This document shows, one piece after another, positions 1 through 8,308 of a stretch of 64,000 bases of DNA. The stretch is from CAIKMD01 sp963740675. Lineage in GTDB: Bacteria; Pseudomonadota; Alphaproteobacteria; ATCC43930; CGMCC-115725. The notes beneath the pieces are model-generated. The model was not told the origin of the DNA. It saw only the letters and a list, made by a program, of their open reading frames with translations, and did no database searches. The translations under genes and the position numbers were made by a program. How positions within the stretch are numbered: position 1 is the stretch's first letter; every line of letters starts with the position of its first letter. The DNA lies in assembly GCA_963740675.1 (NCBI GenBank), contig CAVUFS010000012.1, forward strand, positions 62,001-126,000, in the 5' to 3' direction.

Positions 1-605
1 GTCAGATCCGTCAGCAGATCGAGGAGACCACCTCGGACTACGATCGTGAGAAGCTGCAAGAGCGTCTCGCGAAGCTCGCGGGCGGCGTCGCGGTACTCCG
101 CGTCGGCGGCGCGACCGAAGTCGAGGTGAAAGAGCGCAAGGATCGCGTTGATGACGCGATGCACGCCACCCGCGCGGCGGTCGAGGAAGGCATCGTCGCC
201 GGCGGCGGCACGGCCCTGCTCTACTCCGTCAAGGCGCTGGCCCGTCTGCGTGCGGCCAATGACGACCAGAAGACCGGCATCGACATCGTGCGTCGCGCGC
301 TGCAGATTCCGGTTCGCATCATCGCCGAGAATGCCGGTACCGATGGTTCGATCGTGATCGGTAAGCTGCTGGACAAAGACAACGCCAATTGGGGCTACGA
401 CGCCCAGAGCGGCGAGTATGTCGACATGGTGAAGTCCGGCATTATCGACCCGACCAAGGTCGTCCGCCTGGCGCTGCAGGATGCGGCTTCGGTCGCCGGC
501 CTGCTCATCACCACCGAGGCGATGGTCGCCGAGAAGCCCGCGCCGAAGGCGCCGATGGCTGCTCACGATCACGGCGGCGGCGGCATGGGCGGCATGGACT
601 TCTAA
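1..605 (+). CDS. groEL: Chaperonin GroEL (60 kDa), C-terminal part
   Basis: The first complete codon is at position 3 and the gene runs in from the left edge, so only about the last 200 of roughly 545 residues are present. GroEL forms the double-ring ATP-driven cytosolic folding chamber that works with GroES. The visible part covers the end of the apical domain, the second intermediate segment and the C-terminal equatorial domain, including EEGIVAGGGTALL and the ATP-site region NWGYDAQSGEYVDM. The tail ends in a Gly/Met-rich GGGGMGGMDF repeat, the diagnostic GroEL C-terminus that lines the cavity floor. A strong terminator follows at 644. Identification is essentially certain; whether groES lies upstream cannot be seen. 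Confidence 0.98.
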   Translation, partial: QIRQQIEETTSDYDREKLQERLAKLAGGVAVLRVGGATEVEVKERKDRVDDAMHATRAAVEEGIVAGGGTALLYSVKALARLRAANDDQKTGIDIVRRALQIPVRIIAENAGTDGSIVIGKLLDKDNANWGYDAQSGEYVDMVKSGIIDPTKVVRLALQDAASVAGLLITTEAMVAEKPAPKAPMAAHDHGGGGMGGMDF

Positions 606-643
606 TTTCGAAGTTCATCGCTTCTCTGGAAGCCAAGTCGATC

Positions 644-677
644 AGGGCCGCAGCATCCGCTGCGGCCCTTTTCTTTT
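644..677 (+). terminator. Rho-independent terminator of groEL
   Basis: A perfect 11-bp stem (AGGGCCGCAGC at 644-654, complement at 659-669) with an ATCC loop is followed by a T-rich run broken by one C. It sits 39 bases after the groEL stop codon. Confidence 0.9.
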
Positions 678-695
678 GTGGTGATTTATTACGCG

Positions 696-1319
696 TCAGC
701 TCTTGCGCGGCGTGTGATCGGCAACGAGGCCGTCGAGCATTTGCGGCAGGCGCGAGGCCGGCCCGTTGGGGCCGATGCTTTGGATGCTGGTGCGGGCGCC
801 TTCGCAGAGGAGGAACATCTTGTCGGCGAGGAGATCGGGCTCGATCAGCCCCGCCTCGTCGCAGAGCGCGATCAGCTTGCGGCGCAGCTCGCTCTTATGC
901 TGCTCGATGATGCGCCGTGCCGGATGATTCTTGTCGGGGAGTTCCGCGGCGGTGTTGATGAAGGCACAGCCGCGCTCCGCCTGCTGCAGCTTGAACTCGC
1001 CGACATAGCGCAGCCAGCTATGGAGCTGACCGAGGGCATTGCCCGCATGTTTTTTCGCGATCTCGCCCCAGGCGGCTTCCAATTCCGCGACATAGGCGGC
1101 GAGACATTCGGCGATCAGCTCATCCTTCGAGCCGAAATGCCGGTAGAGCGTCATCTTGTTGGTGCCGGCGGCAGCGGCGATGGCGTCGACGCCGACGGCG
1201 TGGATGCCCTGGCGATAGAACAGGTCCCGGGCGACCGTAAGGATTCGTTCGCGCGGCGGCCCGTCCAGCGGTGCCTTAAGCGCCCCTTCCTTCTCGGCTG
1301 TCACGGTCTGGCTACGCAT
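696..1319 (-). CDS. TetR/AcrR family transcriptional repressor
   Basis: A 207-residue one-component regulator. An N-terminal helix-turn-helix (about residues 25-70, with the typical AGTNKMTLYRHFGSKDEL recognition helix and following loop) is followed by a divergent C-terminal ligand-binding and dimerisation domain. Such proteins usually repress a nearby gene until a small hydrophobic ligand binds. The ATG at 1319 is preferred over the TTG two codons upstream. A perfect 16-bp palindrome lies 25 bp upstream of the start and probably mediates autoregulation. The gene converges on groEL and is divergent from the small ORF plus LysR gene, its most likely co-regulated neighbours. The ligand cannot be predicted. 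Confidence 0.93.
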   Translation of the reverse strand: MRSQTVTAEKEGALKAPLDGPPRERILTVARDLFYRQGIHAVGVDAIAAAAGTNKMTLYRHFGSKDELIAECLAAYVAELEAAWGEIAKKHAGNALGQLHSWLRYVGEFKLQQAERGCAFINTAAELPDKNHPARRIIEQHKSELRRKLIALCDEAGLIEPDLLADKMFLLCEGARTSIQSIGPNGPASRLPQMLDGLVADHTPRKS

Positions 1320-1343
1320 TTCCAAATTCCCCAGTTGACATGT

Positions 1344-1359
1344 TACTTACCGGTAAGTA
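1344..1359. promoter_or_regulatory. Palindromic operator, probable TetR binding site
   Basis: TACTTACCGGTAAGTA is a perfect 16-bp palindrome in the 119-bp divergent region between the TetR gene and the small ORF at 1439. The TTAC-CGGTAA core is typical of TetR/AcrR operators in proteobacteria. Assignment to this TetR protein is inferred from position. Confidence 0.75.
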
Positions 1360-1367
1360 TTGTCCGG

Positions 1368-1387
1368 GTGTTACCTGTCAGTAACAC
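1368..1387. promoter_or_regulatory. Second inverted repeat in the TetR divergent region
   Basis: GTGTTAC (1368-1374) and GTAACAC (1381-1387) are perfect 7-bp arms around a 6-bp spacer. Its centre is 26 bp from the centre of the 1344-1359 palindrome and shares the GTTAC half-element, so it may be a second site for the same repressor or for the LysR protein. Confidence 0.5.
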
Positions 1388-1438
1388 AATTTGTGCCGCT
1401 CGTCACGTGTTTTCAAGAGCGGTGCCAAGGAGGGCGGA

Positions 1439-1609
1439 ATGTTTGGCTGTAATACCGAGCCCCGGCTGCGCGACGCGCTAGCCGATCCCATCATCCGGAC
1501 AATCATGGACGCGGATCATGTCGATCCGCGGGCGCTGGAGGCAAGCCTGCGCGAGACTGCGCGCAAAGTCTCGTCGCAATCCCGCAAACGCGCAGCGAAC
1601 GAGAATTAG
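1439..1609 (+). CDS. Small conserved-looking hypothetical protein (56 aa)
   Basis: A short ORF starting at ATG 1439 with a strong AAGGAGG ribosome binding site 6-12 bases upstream. The protein begins MFGCNTEPRLRDALADPII and is helical and charged towards the C-terminus, with no signal peptide or membrane segment. It resembles the short uncharacterised proteins of this length found in rhizobial genomes, but no function is known to me. It ends 5 bp before the LysR gene and is probably cotranscribed with it from the region holding the TetR-type operators. The strong Shine-Dalgarno and tight spacing support it being a real gene. Confidence 0.6.
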   Translation: MFGCNTEPRLRDALADPIIRTIMDADHVDPRALEASLRETARKVSSQSRKRAANEN

Positions 1610-1614
1610 GACCC

Positions 1615-2559
1615 ATGCGAAGTGCTGAATTCGGCGGGCTGACTGCGTTCGTCGCGGTCGCAGACCACGGAAGCTTCTCCAAGGCTGCGGTCGCGCTCGG
1701 CGTTTCAACATCGACGATGAGCCATACGATCCGCGTGCTCGAGGAGCGGCTCGGCGTCCGCCTGCTCAACCGAACGACGCGGAGCGTCGCGCTGACCGAG
1801 GCCGGTGATCAGTTGCTGCGACAGATACATCCGGCGCTCGACGAGCTCGGCAATGCTGTCGAATCGCTGGCCGCGCTCAGCGGCGGCACGCCCTCCGGCG
1901 TGCTGCGCCTCGCGGTGGGAAGCCTCGCCGTGAAGATGGTGATCGATCCGATCCTGCCGAGCTTCGGCGCCGCCCATCCCAACATCGTCCTCGACATCGC
2001 AGTCGATGATTTGCAGCTCGACATCGTCCACGGCCGCTTCGATGCCGGCATACGCATCGGCTCGCGCATCGAACGCGACATGGTCGCGGTCCGCGTCACT
2101 CAGGATTCTCGCTTGATCGCGGTCGCATCGCCCGCCTACCTCGCGGCGCATGGCCGGCCGTCCAGGCCGGAGGACCTGCGCGACCACGACTGCATCCGCC
2201 TGCGCGACACGACCGGTGCGATCCGGAAATGGGAATTCGAGCGCGGCGCGGAGAAGATCGACGTCGCTGTCGAAGGATCGCTCATTACGAACGATCTCGA
2301 TCATCTCGTGCGTGCTGCGCTGAATGGCCTCGGCGTTACCTATATGCTCGAAGATTACATGGCGTCGCACATCGCCGCGGGTCGGCTGATCCCCGTGCTC
2401 GAAGGGTGGTCGCTACCCTTCGCCGGCTTTCACCTGTTCTATCCGAGCCGCCACCAAATGCCGTCAAAGCTCCGCGCCTTCATCACCTTCCTTCGCACCG
2501 CCGGGCCCCGGCGCGCCGCCCTGCGCCCGCGTCTCGCCACAGAAAGCGACGCCGCTTAA
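1615..2559 (+). CDS. LysR family transcriptional regulator
   Basis: A 314-residue LTTR. The N-terminal winged helix-turn-helix (residues about 5-65, with FVAVADHGSFSKAAVALGVS) is followed by a type-2 periplasmic-binding-like effector domain (about 90-295). The sequence resembles the large DhcR/YafC-type group often linked to oxidoreductases. Its ATG at 1615 has AGGA upstream, and only 5 bp separate it from the preceding small ORF. No obvious target is adjacent in a divergent orientation; the TetR gene lies across the shared upstream region. Effector unknown. Confidence 0.93.
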   Translation: MRSAEFGGLTAFVAVADHGSFSKAAVALGVSTSTMSHTIRVLEERLGVRLLNRTTRSVALTEAGDQLLRQIHPALDELGNAVESLAALSGGTPSGVLRLAVGSLAVKMVIDPILPSFGAAHPNIVLDIAVDDLQLDIVHGRFDAGIRIGSRIERDMVAVRVTQDSRLIAVASPAYLAAHGRPSRPEDLRDHDCIRLRDTTGAIRKWEFERGAEKIDVAVEGSLITNDLDHLVRAALNGLGVTYMLEDYMASHIAAGRLIPVLEGWSLPFAGFHLFYPSRHQMPSKLRAFITFLRTAGPRRAALRPRLATESDAA

Positions 2560-2614
2560 CAGCGTCAGCGATCGCGATGGTGCGCGGGATCGTGGATCAG
2601 AGAATGCGAGAGGA

Positions 2615-3259
2615 TTACTCCGCGTCGGGCTGCTTTTCCGGGACGGCGCGATCGAAGGCCTCGAGTTTCATGCAATTCTCGAAGATGCGCATGATGCTCG
2701 GATAGGGCTTCAGGTCGAAGCTCGGATAGCGCCGCGCGTTGAAGACCTGCGGCACAAGGCAGATATCGGCGAGGCCCGGCGTGTCGCCATGGCAGAACTT
2801 GCCCGCCTTGCCGTCGCTTGCCAGCGTCTTCTCGATGCCCTCGAAGCCCAGCGCGATCCAGTGATTGAACCAGGTCTCGATGTCCGGCTCCTTATGGCCG
2901 AGCTGGCGCGAGAGGAATTGCAGCACGCGCAGATTGTCGATCGGATGGATATCGCAGGCGATGGCCTCGGCCAGCGAGCGCACCCGGGCGCGGCCGACGG
3001 AGTCGCGAGGTAGCACGGGCGGGTTGGGCCGGGTCTCTTCGAGATATTCGATGATCGATAACGACTGCGAGAGGACAGCCCCGTCCTCGGCGATCAAGGC
3101 CGGCACCAACCCCTGGGGGTTGAGCCGTAGATACTCCGCCGAGCGCTGGTCGCCCTTGCGGAGGTGGATGAAGGCTTGCTCGTAGTCGAGGCCCTTGAGA
3201 TTAAGGGCAATACGCACCCGGAAGGCCGCCGAGGAGCGAAAATAGCCGTAGAGCTTCAT
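2615..3259 (-). CDS. maiA: Maleylacetoacetate isomerase (zeta-class glutathione transferase)
   Basis: A 214-residue cytosolic enzyme that isomerises maleylacetoacetate (or maleylpyruvate) to the fumaryl form using glutathione, a late step of tyrosine/homogentisate or gentisate breakdown. The zeta-class signature SSAAFRVRIALN sits at residues about 9-20 with the catalytic Ser/Cys-loop region. A thioredoxin-like N-terminal domain (1-80) with NPQGLVPAL and a helical C-terminal domain (about 90-210) follow. Length matches the family. It is divergent from a MarR regulator at 3460, which is a common arrangement for aromatic catabolic genes. A fumarylacetoacetate hydrolase-family gene exists far away at 21370, not in the same operon. 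Confidence 0.9.
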   Translation of the reverse strand: MKLYGYFRSSAAFRVRIALNLKGLDYEQAFIHLRKGDQRSAEYLRLNPQGLVPALIAEDGAVLSQSLSIIEYLEETRPNPPVLPRDSVGRARVRSLAEAIACDIHPIDNLRVLQFLSRQLGHKEPDIETWFNHWIALGFEGIEKTLASDGKAGKFCHGDTPGLADICLVPQVFNARRYPSFDLKPYPSIMRIFENCMKLEAFDRAVPEKQPDAE

Positions 3260-3378
3260 TTTTCCTGCTTTCCCTGCCCTGTCTTGGAGATCGGTTGGCG
3301 GCAGTCTCGGGCGTGCGACGTTTTCGTCAAGCCACGTTCCCCAAAGAAATTCTAGTCCGCGTGGGGATAGAATGCCTT

Positions 3379-3434
3379 ATTGTTGCTTAGCACTGGTAGT
3401 TGGGGTTGCACACTGGTTGATTGTTGCTAACGTT
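3379..3434. promoter_or_regulatory. Direct repeats in the maiA/MarR divergent region
   Basis: ATTGTTGCT occurs at 3379-3387 and 3420-3428, 41 bp apart, and CACTGGT occurs at 3391-3397 and 3411-3417, 20 bp apart. The second ATTGTTGCT runs into the 8-bp palindrome TAACGTTA (3427-3434). These lie just upstream of the MarR start and could be regulator half-sites; no experimental link is known. Confidence 0.35.
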
Positions 3435-3459
3435 ATCAGGAGAGACGCGGGGTGATCAC

Positions 3460-3984
3460 ATGAGCAAAGACGCAGCGGCGGCATTGGCTGCGCATTTCCC
3501 GCGGCGGAATTTCGAACTCGGCAAATACCTGCCGTTCCGGCTGACGGTCCTGAGCAACCGGCTGACCCGCCGGGTCGCGCGCTATTACGGCGAGCGCTTC
3601 AAGCTCTCGGCGCCGGAATGGCGCACCATGGCGGTGCTGGGCCAACAAGGCGCGATGAGCGCCAATGCCGTGATTGCGCAAACCACAATGGACAAAGTCC
3701 GGGTCAGCCGTGCGGTCGCCAAGCTGCTCAAGGCCGGTCTTATCACCCGTGAGGCGGATCCGCAGGATCGACGCCGCGCGATCCTCAACCTGACCATGGC
3801 CGGGCAAGAGATCTATCGCGAGATTGTACCGCTGGTGCAGGAAGTCGAAACCGAAATCGTCGCCGAGTTGACGGGTCCAGAGCGTGCCGTGCTCGACAAC
3901 GCTCTCGCGAAGATCGAGGCCTATCTCGAACACAGCGGCATCGGCGGCGACGACGTCGAGGATGACGATTCCGACGAAGAATAG
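3460..3984 (+). CDS. MarR family transcriptional regulator
   Basis: A 174-residue winged-helix regulator. The start at ATG 3460 is chosen over an upstream TTG because the alpha-1 helix and family alignment begin near MSKDAAAALAAHF. The DNA-binding region with the recognition helix (DKVRVSRAVAKLLKAGLI) and the beta-wing (READPQDRRRAILNLT) are clear at roughly residues 55-110. The C-terminus is unusually acidic (GGDDVEDDDSDEE). MarR proteins bind phenolic or aromatic effectors and usually control the divergent gene, here maleylacetoacetate isomerase, so a role in aromatic degradation is a reasonable inference. Confidence 0.9.
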   Translation: MSKDAAAALAAHFPRRNFELGKYLPFRLTVLSNRLTRRVARYYGERFKLSAPEWRTMAVLGQQGAMSANAVIAQTTMDKVRVSRAVAKLLKAGLITREADPQDRRRAILNLTMAGQEIYREIVPLVQEVETEIVAELTGPERAVLDNALAKIEAYLEHSGIGGDDVEDDDSDEE

Positions 3985-4007
3985 TCGCTCGGCTTTTTTC
4001 TTAATCG

Positions 4008-5924
4008 TTAGGCGACGGCGCGGGCGACCTCCGCGCCGTCGGCATTTTTGGCGCCTTCGTTTTTACCGGCCGCGAGCGGTAATGTGATCGTCACGCGCGT
4101 TCCCTCGCCCGGCTCGCTCACCACTGCGATCGTTCCGTCATGCTGCTCGACGATCTTGCGCGCCGTCGGCAGGCCCAGCCCCATGCCGAAGCTGCGTGTG
4201 CTGAAAAGCGATTCGAAAATCCGCGGCATGTTTTCGGCGGCGATGCCGCGACCGGTATCGGCGATCGATAATGTCAGCCGCTCACCGGCGATGGCCGTCG
4301 CGATCGTGATCGTGCCGGCAGGTTGCCCGTCGGCGTGATCCATGATCGCCTGCGTCGCATTGTCGATGACGTTGGCGATGACGAGTTGTAGACGTCCGGC
4401 ATCGATGGCGATCACCGCCTCGGATGCGGCAAAGTCGCGAACCAGCGAGATGCTGGGTGGCAAGGCTTGCACATCGAGACATTCGCCGAGCCAAAGCTCG
4501 AAATTGGCGGTGCGGCGCTTTGGCTCGCCGACATAAACATAGTCGAGCAAATTCCCAATGATCCGCTCGCAGCGCGTGAGGCTGCGCTCGAGCCGGCCGA
4601 CCGGCCGCGCCACATCGATCTGCTTGGTATTCGCGATTTCCTGAATCGTGTGAACGGTGTTCTTGGCGGCGCCCAGCGGATTGCGCAGCTCATGCGCGAC
4701 GCTCGCCGCCAACTGGCCGATGGCGGAATAGCGCTCCTGCTTCATCAGTTCGTGTTGTGCGACCGTAAGCTCGGCCGTGCGCTCGGCGACGCGCCGCTCG
4801 AGCTCGTGTTGGCGCATCGCGACGATCTCGGCCATGCCGTTGAAGGCTTTGGCGAGCGTCGCGAATTCGCCAGCGTGTTTCGGCACGATCGCGCGATGAT
4901 CGAGATCCCGGCGCGCGAAAGCGAACGCGGCGTTCCGCAGCACCGCGACCCAGCGCAGCACCGAAAGTTCGGCCGTCAGCCAGGCGCCGCCCGCCGCCAG
5001 CACCGCGACGATGGCGAGCGCGATGAGAATGCCGCTGATTGCCTCGTCGGCGGCGCCAAGCGCATCCGCGCGCGCCAGCTCGACGATGACCTTGGCCCCG
5101 GTCTGCGGCAATTGCGAAAAGGCGAAGATGCGCTCCGCGCCATCGGCTTCGCGGCCGGTGGTGACGCCCTCGATCTGCGTGTTGACGTTCGGCATCAGCG
5201 GATGATCGCTGGGCAAGCGCGTGCCGAGCCGCGCTGCATCCTCGGGATGCTCGGCGAGAATGATGCCGTCGCGGCCGAGCACCATCACGCCGTATTGCAT
5301 GCCCTGCGCCACCGGCTGGGTGCGGCGCTGGATCTCGTCGAGATCGATCACCGTAACCGCGGCACGCGCGGCACCGTCCGTACCTTTCGGCAGACGCAGC
5401 CCGGCGAAAGCGACCGACTGCCCGTGATCGTCGAGCTTGAATTCGCTGATCTCGAGCAGGCGGCTATCGAAGAGATCGGTGAGATAGTTCGGGTCGAGCC
5501 GCCCGGCGATGGTGCTGTCGCTTTGCGACGAGCACATCACCTTGCCGGCGCTATCGACGATCGCGACTTCCGCATGCCAGTGCGTCTGGTACGTGACCAG
5601 CCCCAGCTTCTGTTCGCAATCGCCGCTGCTCGGGCTGATATCGTCGACCAGCCGCAGCAACACATTGGCCTCGTCGAGATATTCGCCATTGTGCTGGTTC
5701 CAGGCGCGCGCGATCAGCAGCGCGCGGTTCTCTGCCTCGCTCAGCAGCCATTCGCGTTCTTGCCGCGTATGAACGATGAAAAGGATGAGCATCGGCAGTA
5801 GAGCGATCAGCACCAGCAACACGATGCGGCCGCGCAGGCCGAGCGCCCGCGGCCGCAAGCGAGAGAGCCGCCGCAGCCAATGACGTCGTCGCGATGAGAC
5901 GCCGCTATCCGTAACCGAAACCAT
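4008..5924 (-). CDS. Membrane sensor histidine kinase with double-Cache-like periplasmic sensor
   Basis: A 638-residue two-component kinase. Transmembrane helix 1 is at about 34-52 and helix 2 at about 296-316, enclosing a 240-residue periplasmic sensor region of the Cache type. A HAMP linker (about 317-372) and a coiled coil lead to the dimerisation domain. The H-box SVAHELRNPLGAAKN places the phosphorylated histidine at residue 411. The catalytic domain has the N-box VIDNATQAI, G1 ADTGRGIA and G2 GMGLGLPTA. No response regulator gene is adjacent, so it is an orphan here. Stimulus unknown. Confidence 0.93.
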   Translation of the reverse strand: MVSVTDSGVSSRRRHWLRRLSRLRPRALGLRGRIVLLVLIALLPMLILFIVHTRQEREWLLSEAENRALLIARAWNQHNGEYLDEANVLLRLVDDISPSSGDCEQKLGLVTYQTHWHAEVAIVDSAGKVMCSSQSDSTIAGRLDPNYLTDLFDSRLLEISEFKLDDHGQSVAFAGLRLPKGTDGAARAAVTVIDLDEIQRRTQPVAQGMQYGVMVLGRDGIILAEHPEDAARLGTRLPSDHPLMPNVNTQIEGVTTGREADGAERIFAFSQLPQTGAKVIVELARADALGAADEAISGILIALAIVAVLAAGGAWLTAELSVLRWVAVLRNAAFAFARRDLDHRAIVPKHAGEFATLAKAFNGMAEIVAMRQHELERRVAERTAELTVAQHELMKQERYSAIGQLAASVAHELRNPLGAAKNTVHTIQEIANTKQIDVARPVGRLERSLTRCERIIGNLLDYVYVGEPKRRTANFELWLGECLDVQALPPSISLVRDFAASEAVIAIDAGRLQLVIANVIDNATQAIMDHADGQPAGTITIATAIAGERLTLSIADTGRGIAAENMPRIFESLFSTRSFGMGLGLPTARKIVEQHDGTIAVVSEPGEGTRVTITLPLAAGKNEGAKNADGAEVARAVA

Positions 5925-6057
5925 GCCGAGAACCCGAGAGCCTGCTTAGCGAGCGCCCCGGATCATGCCGCCAAGAATTTGGAATTCGATTAATGCGGGA
6001 GGAAAAAATCGAGTTGAAACAAGAGTGTAATAAACAACCGTAAGCCGTAATCGGCGT

Positions 6058-6516
6058 TCAGCCGATGGCGCTTACCCGAGCCAGCGCCGTGCGCAGCGTC
6101 GCCGCTTCATCGGTGCCGTAGCTGCGCTCGAAATCATGCTGCGCCGCGTGCCAATGCGCCACGGCGGCTTTGAAGCGCTTGGCACCCGCCGGGGTCAGCC
6201 GCACCAGCTTCGTGCGCGCGTCGCTCCCCGCCTCGATCGCGACCAGCTTGTCGCGCTCCAGCGGCTGGACGGCGCGGCCGGTGGTGGTCCGATCCATCAC
6301 CATCTGAGCGGCTAGCGCGTTGATCGAGAGCGGCCCCAGGCGCGAGAGCTTGGCGAGGATCGAATATTGGCTGGTCGTCAGCCCGGTCGCCGCCATGTGG
6401 CGATCGTAAAGTTGCGTGATCTGGCGCGCTGCCTGGCGGACCGCGAGACAGTTGCAGGCCAGAAAGCCGGGAGTGTCGGCGGGTTCAGTCTCAGACGTCT
6501 TCTGCATAGCTACCAT
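6058..6516 (-). CDS. MarR family transcriptional regulator of the MATE gene
   Basis: A MarR-type repressor of about 150 residues with the winged helix (TTSQYSILAKLSRLGPLSINAL, MDRTTTGRAVQPLERDKLVAIEAG) and a C-terminal dimer helix. The reading frame stays open to a GTG at 6537, but a 12-bp palindrome covers that stretch, so translation more likely starts at the ATG at 6516 or 6507; no strong Shine-Dalgarno decides between them. The gene is divergent from a MATE exporter across about 90 bp that carry two related operator-like sites. Repression of the exporter and of itself is the natural inference. Confidence 0.88.
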   Translation of the reverse strand: MVAMQKTSETEPADTPGFLACNCLAVRQAARQITQLYDRHMAATGLTTSQYSILAKLSRLGPLSINALAAQMVMDRTTTGRAVQPLERDKLVAIEAGSDARTKLVRLTPAGAKRFKAAVAHWHAAQHDFERSYGTDEAATLRTALARVSAIG

Positions 6517-6520
6517 CCGA

Positions 6521-6584
6521 TATAGGTGCATATGCACTCTTGTTCAAGCCCGGTGAGCCGGTATATAAGAGCATATGCACCTAT
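6521..6584. promoter_or_regulatory. Paired operators between MarR and MATE genes
   Basis: GTGCATATGCAC at 6526-6537 is a perfect 12-bp palindrome. A second copy, GAGCATATGCACCTAT, lies at 6569-6584 on the plus strand, while the minus strand reads GTGCATATGCACCTAT over 6537-6522. The two sites are thus inverted copies about 43 bp centre to centre, each next to one of the divergent genes. This is the expected layout for a MarR repressor controlling both promoters. Confidence 0.72.
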
Positions 6585-6606
6585 TGGTGCGTAAGCGAGG
6601 ATTGTG

Positions 6607-8013
6607 ATGGCCATGGACCCCAGGACGCGGGTGCTGCTCGAGGCGCCGATCGGATCGACGCTGCTGCGCCTGGCTCTGCCGAATGTGATCGTCATGGTCG
6701 TCCAATCCTGCATCGGACTGATCGAGACCTATTTCGTCGCCAAGCTCGGCACCGATGCGCTGGCCGGTATCTCCCTCGTCTTCCCGGTCCTGATGCTGGT
6801 GCAGATGGTTTCGGCTGGCGCGATGGGTGGTGGCATCCTGTCGGCCATCGCTCGGGCGCTCGGCTCGGGCAAGCGCGAGGAAGCCAACGGCCTCGTCTGG
6901 CACGCCGTCGCGATCGCGCTGGCGCTGGGCATCCTGACAACGGCCGCCGCGCTTACCGGCGGCCCCTTCCTCTACCGGCTGATGGGTGGTAGCGGCGGAT
7001 CGCTCGTCGCGGCGCTGACCTATTCGAACATCGTCTTCACCGGCGCGGCCCTGCTCTGGCTCTACAACTCGCTCGCGGCGATCATTCGCGGCGCCGGCAA
7101 CATGAGCTTGCCGGCCAGCGTCACGGCCGGCGGCGCCGTCGTCCTGATACCGCTCTCGCCGGCGCTGATTTCTGGCTGGGGTCCCCTGCCCCACCTCGGC
7201 ATCGCGGGTGGCGCTGTCGCGGTGATCTGCTTCTACGCAATCGGCAGCCTCATCTTCGTGGCCTACCTCTGGTCGGGGCGCGGTGTGCTGCGCCCGCAGT
7301 TTCGGCCGGCACGGCTGCGCTGGGCCCCGTTGGCAGAGATCCTGCGCATCGGCGCGCTCTCCTCGCTGATCAGCGTCTCGACCAACATCATCATCGGCAC
7401 CGCGACCGGCTTCGTCGGCAGCTTCGGCGCGGCGGCTGTCGCCGGCTATGGCACCGGCGCGCGGCTCGAATATGTGTTGGTGCCGCTCGTCTTCGGCTTA
7501 GGTACGCCGCTCGCGACCATGGTCGGGACGGCAATCGGTGCCGGCCAGCGCGCGCGAGCGCTGCGCGTGACCTGGACGGGCGCAGCTATTGCCGCGCTGA
7601 TGACGGAAGCGATCGGCATCGCCGCGGCCCTCGCGCCGCAAGCCTGGCTTGGGCTCTTCAGCAGCGATCCGCTGATGAACGCGACCGGCACGCAATACAT
7701 GCATATCGTCGGCCCGTTCTATGGCTTCTTCGGCCTGGGCCTCGCGCTTTATTTCGCCTCGCAAGGCGCCGGCAAGCTGACTTGGCCGCTGCGCGCCGCC
7801 GCGCTTCGCCTGATCGTCGCCGTCGGCGGCGGCTGGCTCGCGCTCCATCTGATGCCGGGCAACATCGCCGGCGTCTTCGTGGCGCTCGGTCTCGCGCTCG
7901 CGGTTTTCGGTACGATGAACGCCGCCGCGATCGCGCTCGGTGCCTGGTTCGGCCGCGGCGCCAAGCACGGCGCGCCGCTCGCCCCGCAGCCGATCGCCAC
8001 GCTTTCCGAGTAG
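6607..8013 (+). CDS. MATE family multidrug/Na+ antiporter
   Basis: A 468-residue inner-membrane exporter with about twelve predicted helices in two homologous halves. Members expel cationic drugs or metabolites in exchange for Na+ or H+. MATE features include the early segments PIGSTLLRLALPNVIVMV and AKLGTDALAGISLVFP. ATG 6607 is used, with GCGAGG upstream; a GTG one codon earlier is also possible. It is controlled by the divergent MarR gene. The last part of this gene, and the sequence after it, reappear in degraded form at 10459-10773 ahead of aroQ, showing that this gene and aroQ once lay side by side and were duplicated. Confidence 0.93.
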   Translation: MAMDPRTRVLLEAPIGSTLLRLALPNVIVMVVQSCIGLIETYFVAKLGTDALAGISLVFPVLMLVQMVSAGAMGGGILSAIARALGSGKREEANGLVWHAVAIALALGILTTAAALTGGPFLYRLMGGSGGSLVAALTYSNIVFTGAALLWLYNSLAAIIRGAGNMSLPASVTAGGAVVLIPLSPALISGWGPLPHLGIAGGAVAVICFYAIGSLIFVAYLWSGRGVLRPQFRPARLRWAPLAEILRIGALSSLISVSTNIIIGTATGFVGSFGAAAVAGYGTGARLEYVLVPLVFGLGTPLATMVGTAIGAGQRARALRVTWTGAAIAALMTEAIGIAAALAPQAWLGLFSSDPLMNATGTQYMHIVGPFYGFFGLGLALYFASQGAGKLTWPLRAAALRLIVAVGGGWLALHLMPGNIAGVFVALGLALAVFGTMNAAAIALGAWFGRGAKHGAPLAPQPIATLSE

Positions 8014-8086
8014 CACGCACGCCTCTTTGCCTTGACTCGGAAAGCTGCCGCTATAAAGCGCGCCAACCGAAGCGCGGAGAGCGAGT

Positions 8087-8308
8087 GTGGCCATACGACA
8101 TCATCATCAATGCCGGCGCTTATACGCGTCCTCGATTGCGATTCTCAGTGCGCCGTGCGCATGCGAGTTGCCGATCGTCGAGTTTCATCTCTCGAAGTGT
8201 TCGCACGCGAGGCCTATCGCCACCACTCTTACATCGGCAGCTTTGCGCGCGGCATGATCTGCGGCGACGGCGCAAAAGCTGTCCTCGCGCTCGAGCCCTA
8301 TGTGCGTA
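8087..8308 (+). pseudogene. Degraded copy of aroQ (3-dehydroquinate dehydratase)
   Basis: This stretch matches the intact aroQ at 10774. The GTGGCC start context and the upstream leader (including CGGAAAG and CTATAAAGCG motifs at 8038-8060) are conserved, then about 205 bases are missing. Similarity resumes with ATCATCATCAATGCCGGCGC and continues to near the end (TTCATCTCTCGAA, ATCGCCACCACTC). Reading-frame changes and substitutions remain, so no functional enzyme can be made; residues for NGPNLNLLG and the flexible catalytic loop are lost. The 3' end overlaps the stop codon of the minus-strand SulP gene. It follows the intact MATE gene directly. Confidence 0.85.

Noticed and set aside
4467..5801. 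A 444-codon plus-strand frame opposite the histidine kinase
   Set aside because: The kinase motifs on the minus strand are complete.
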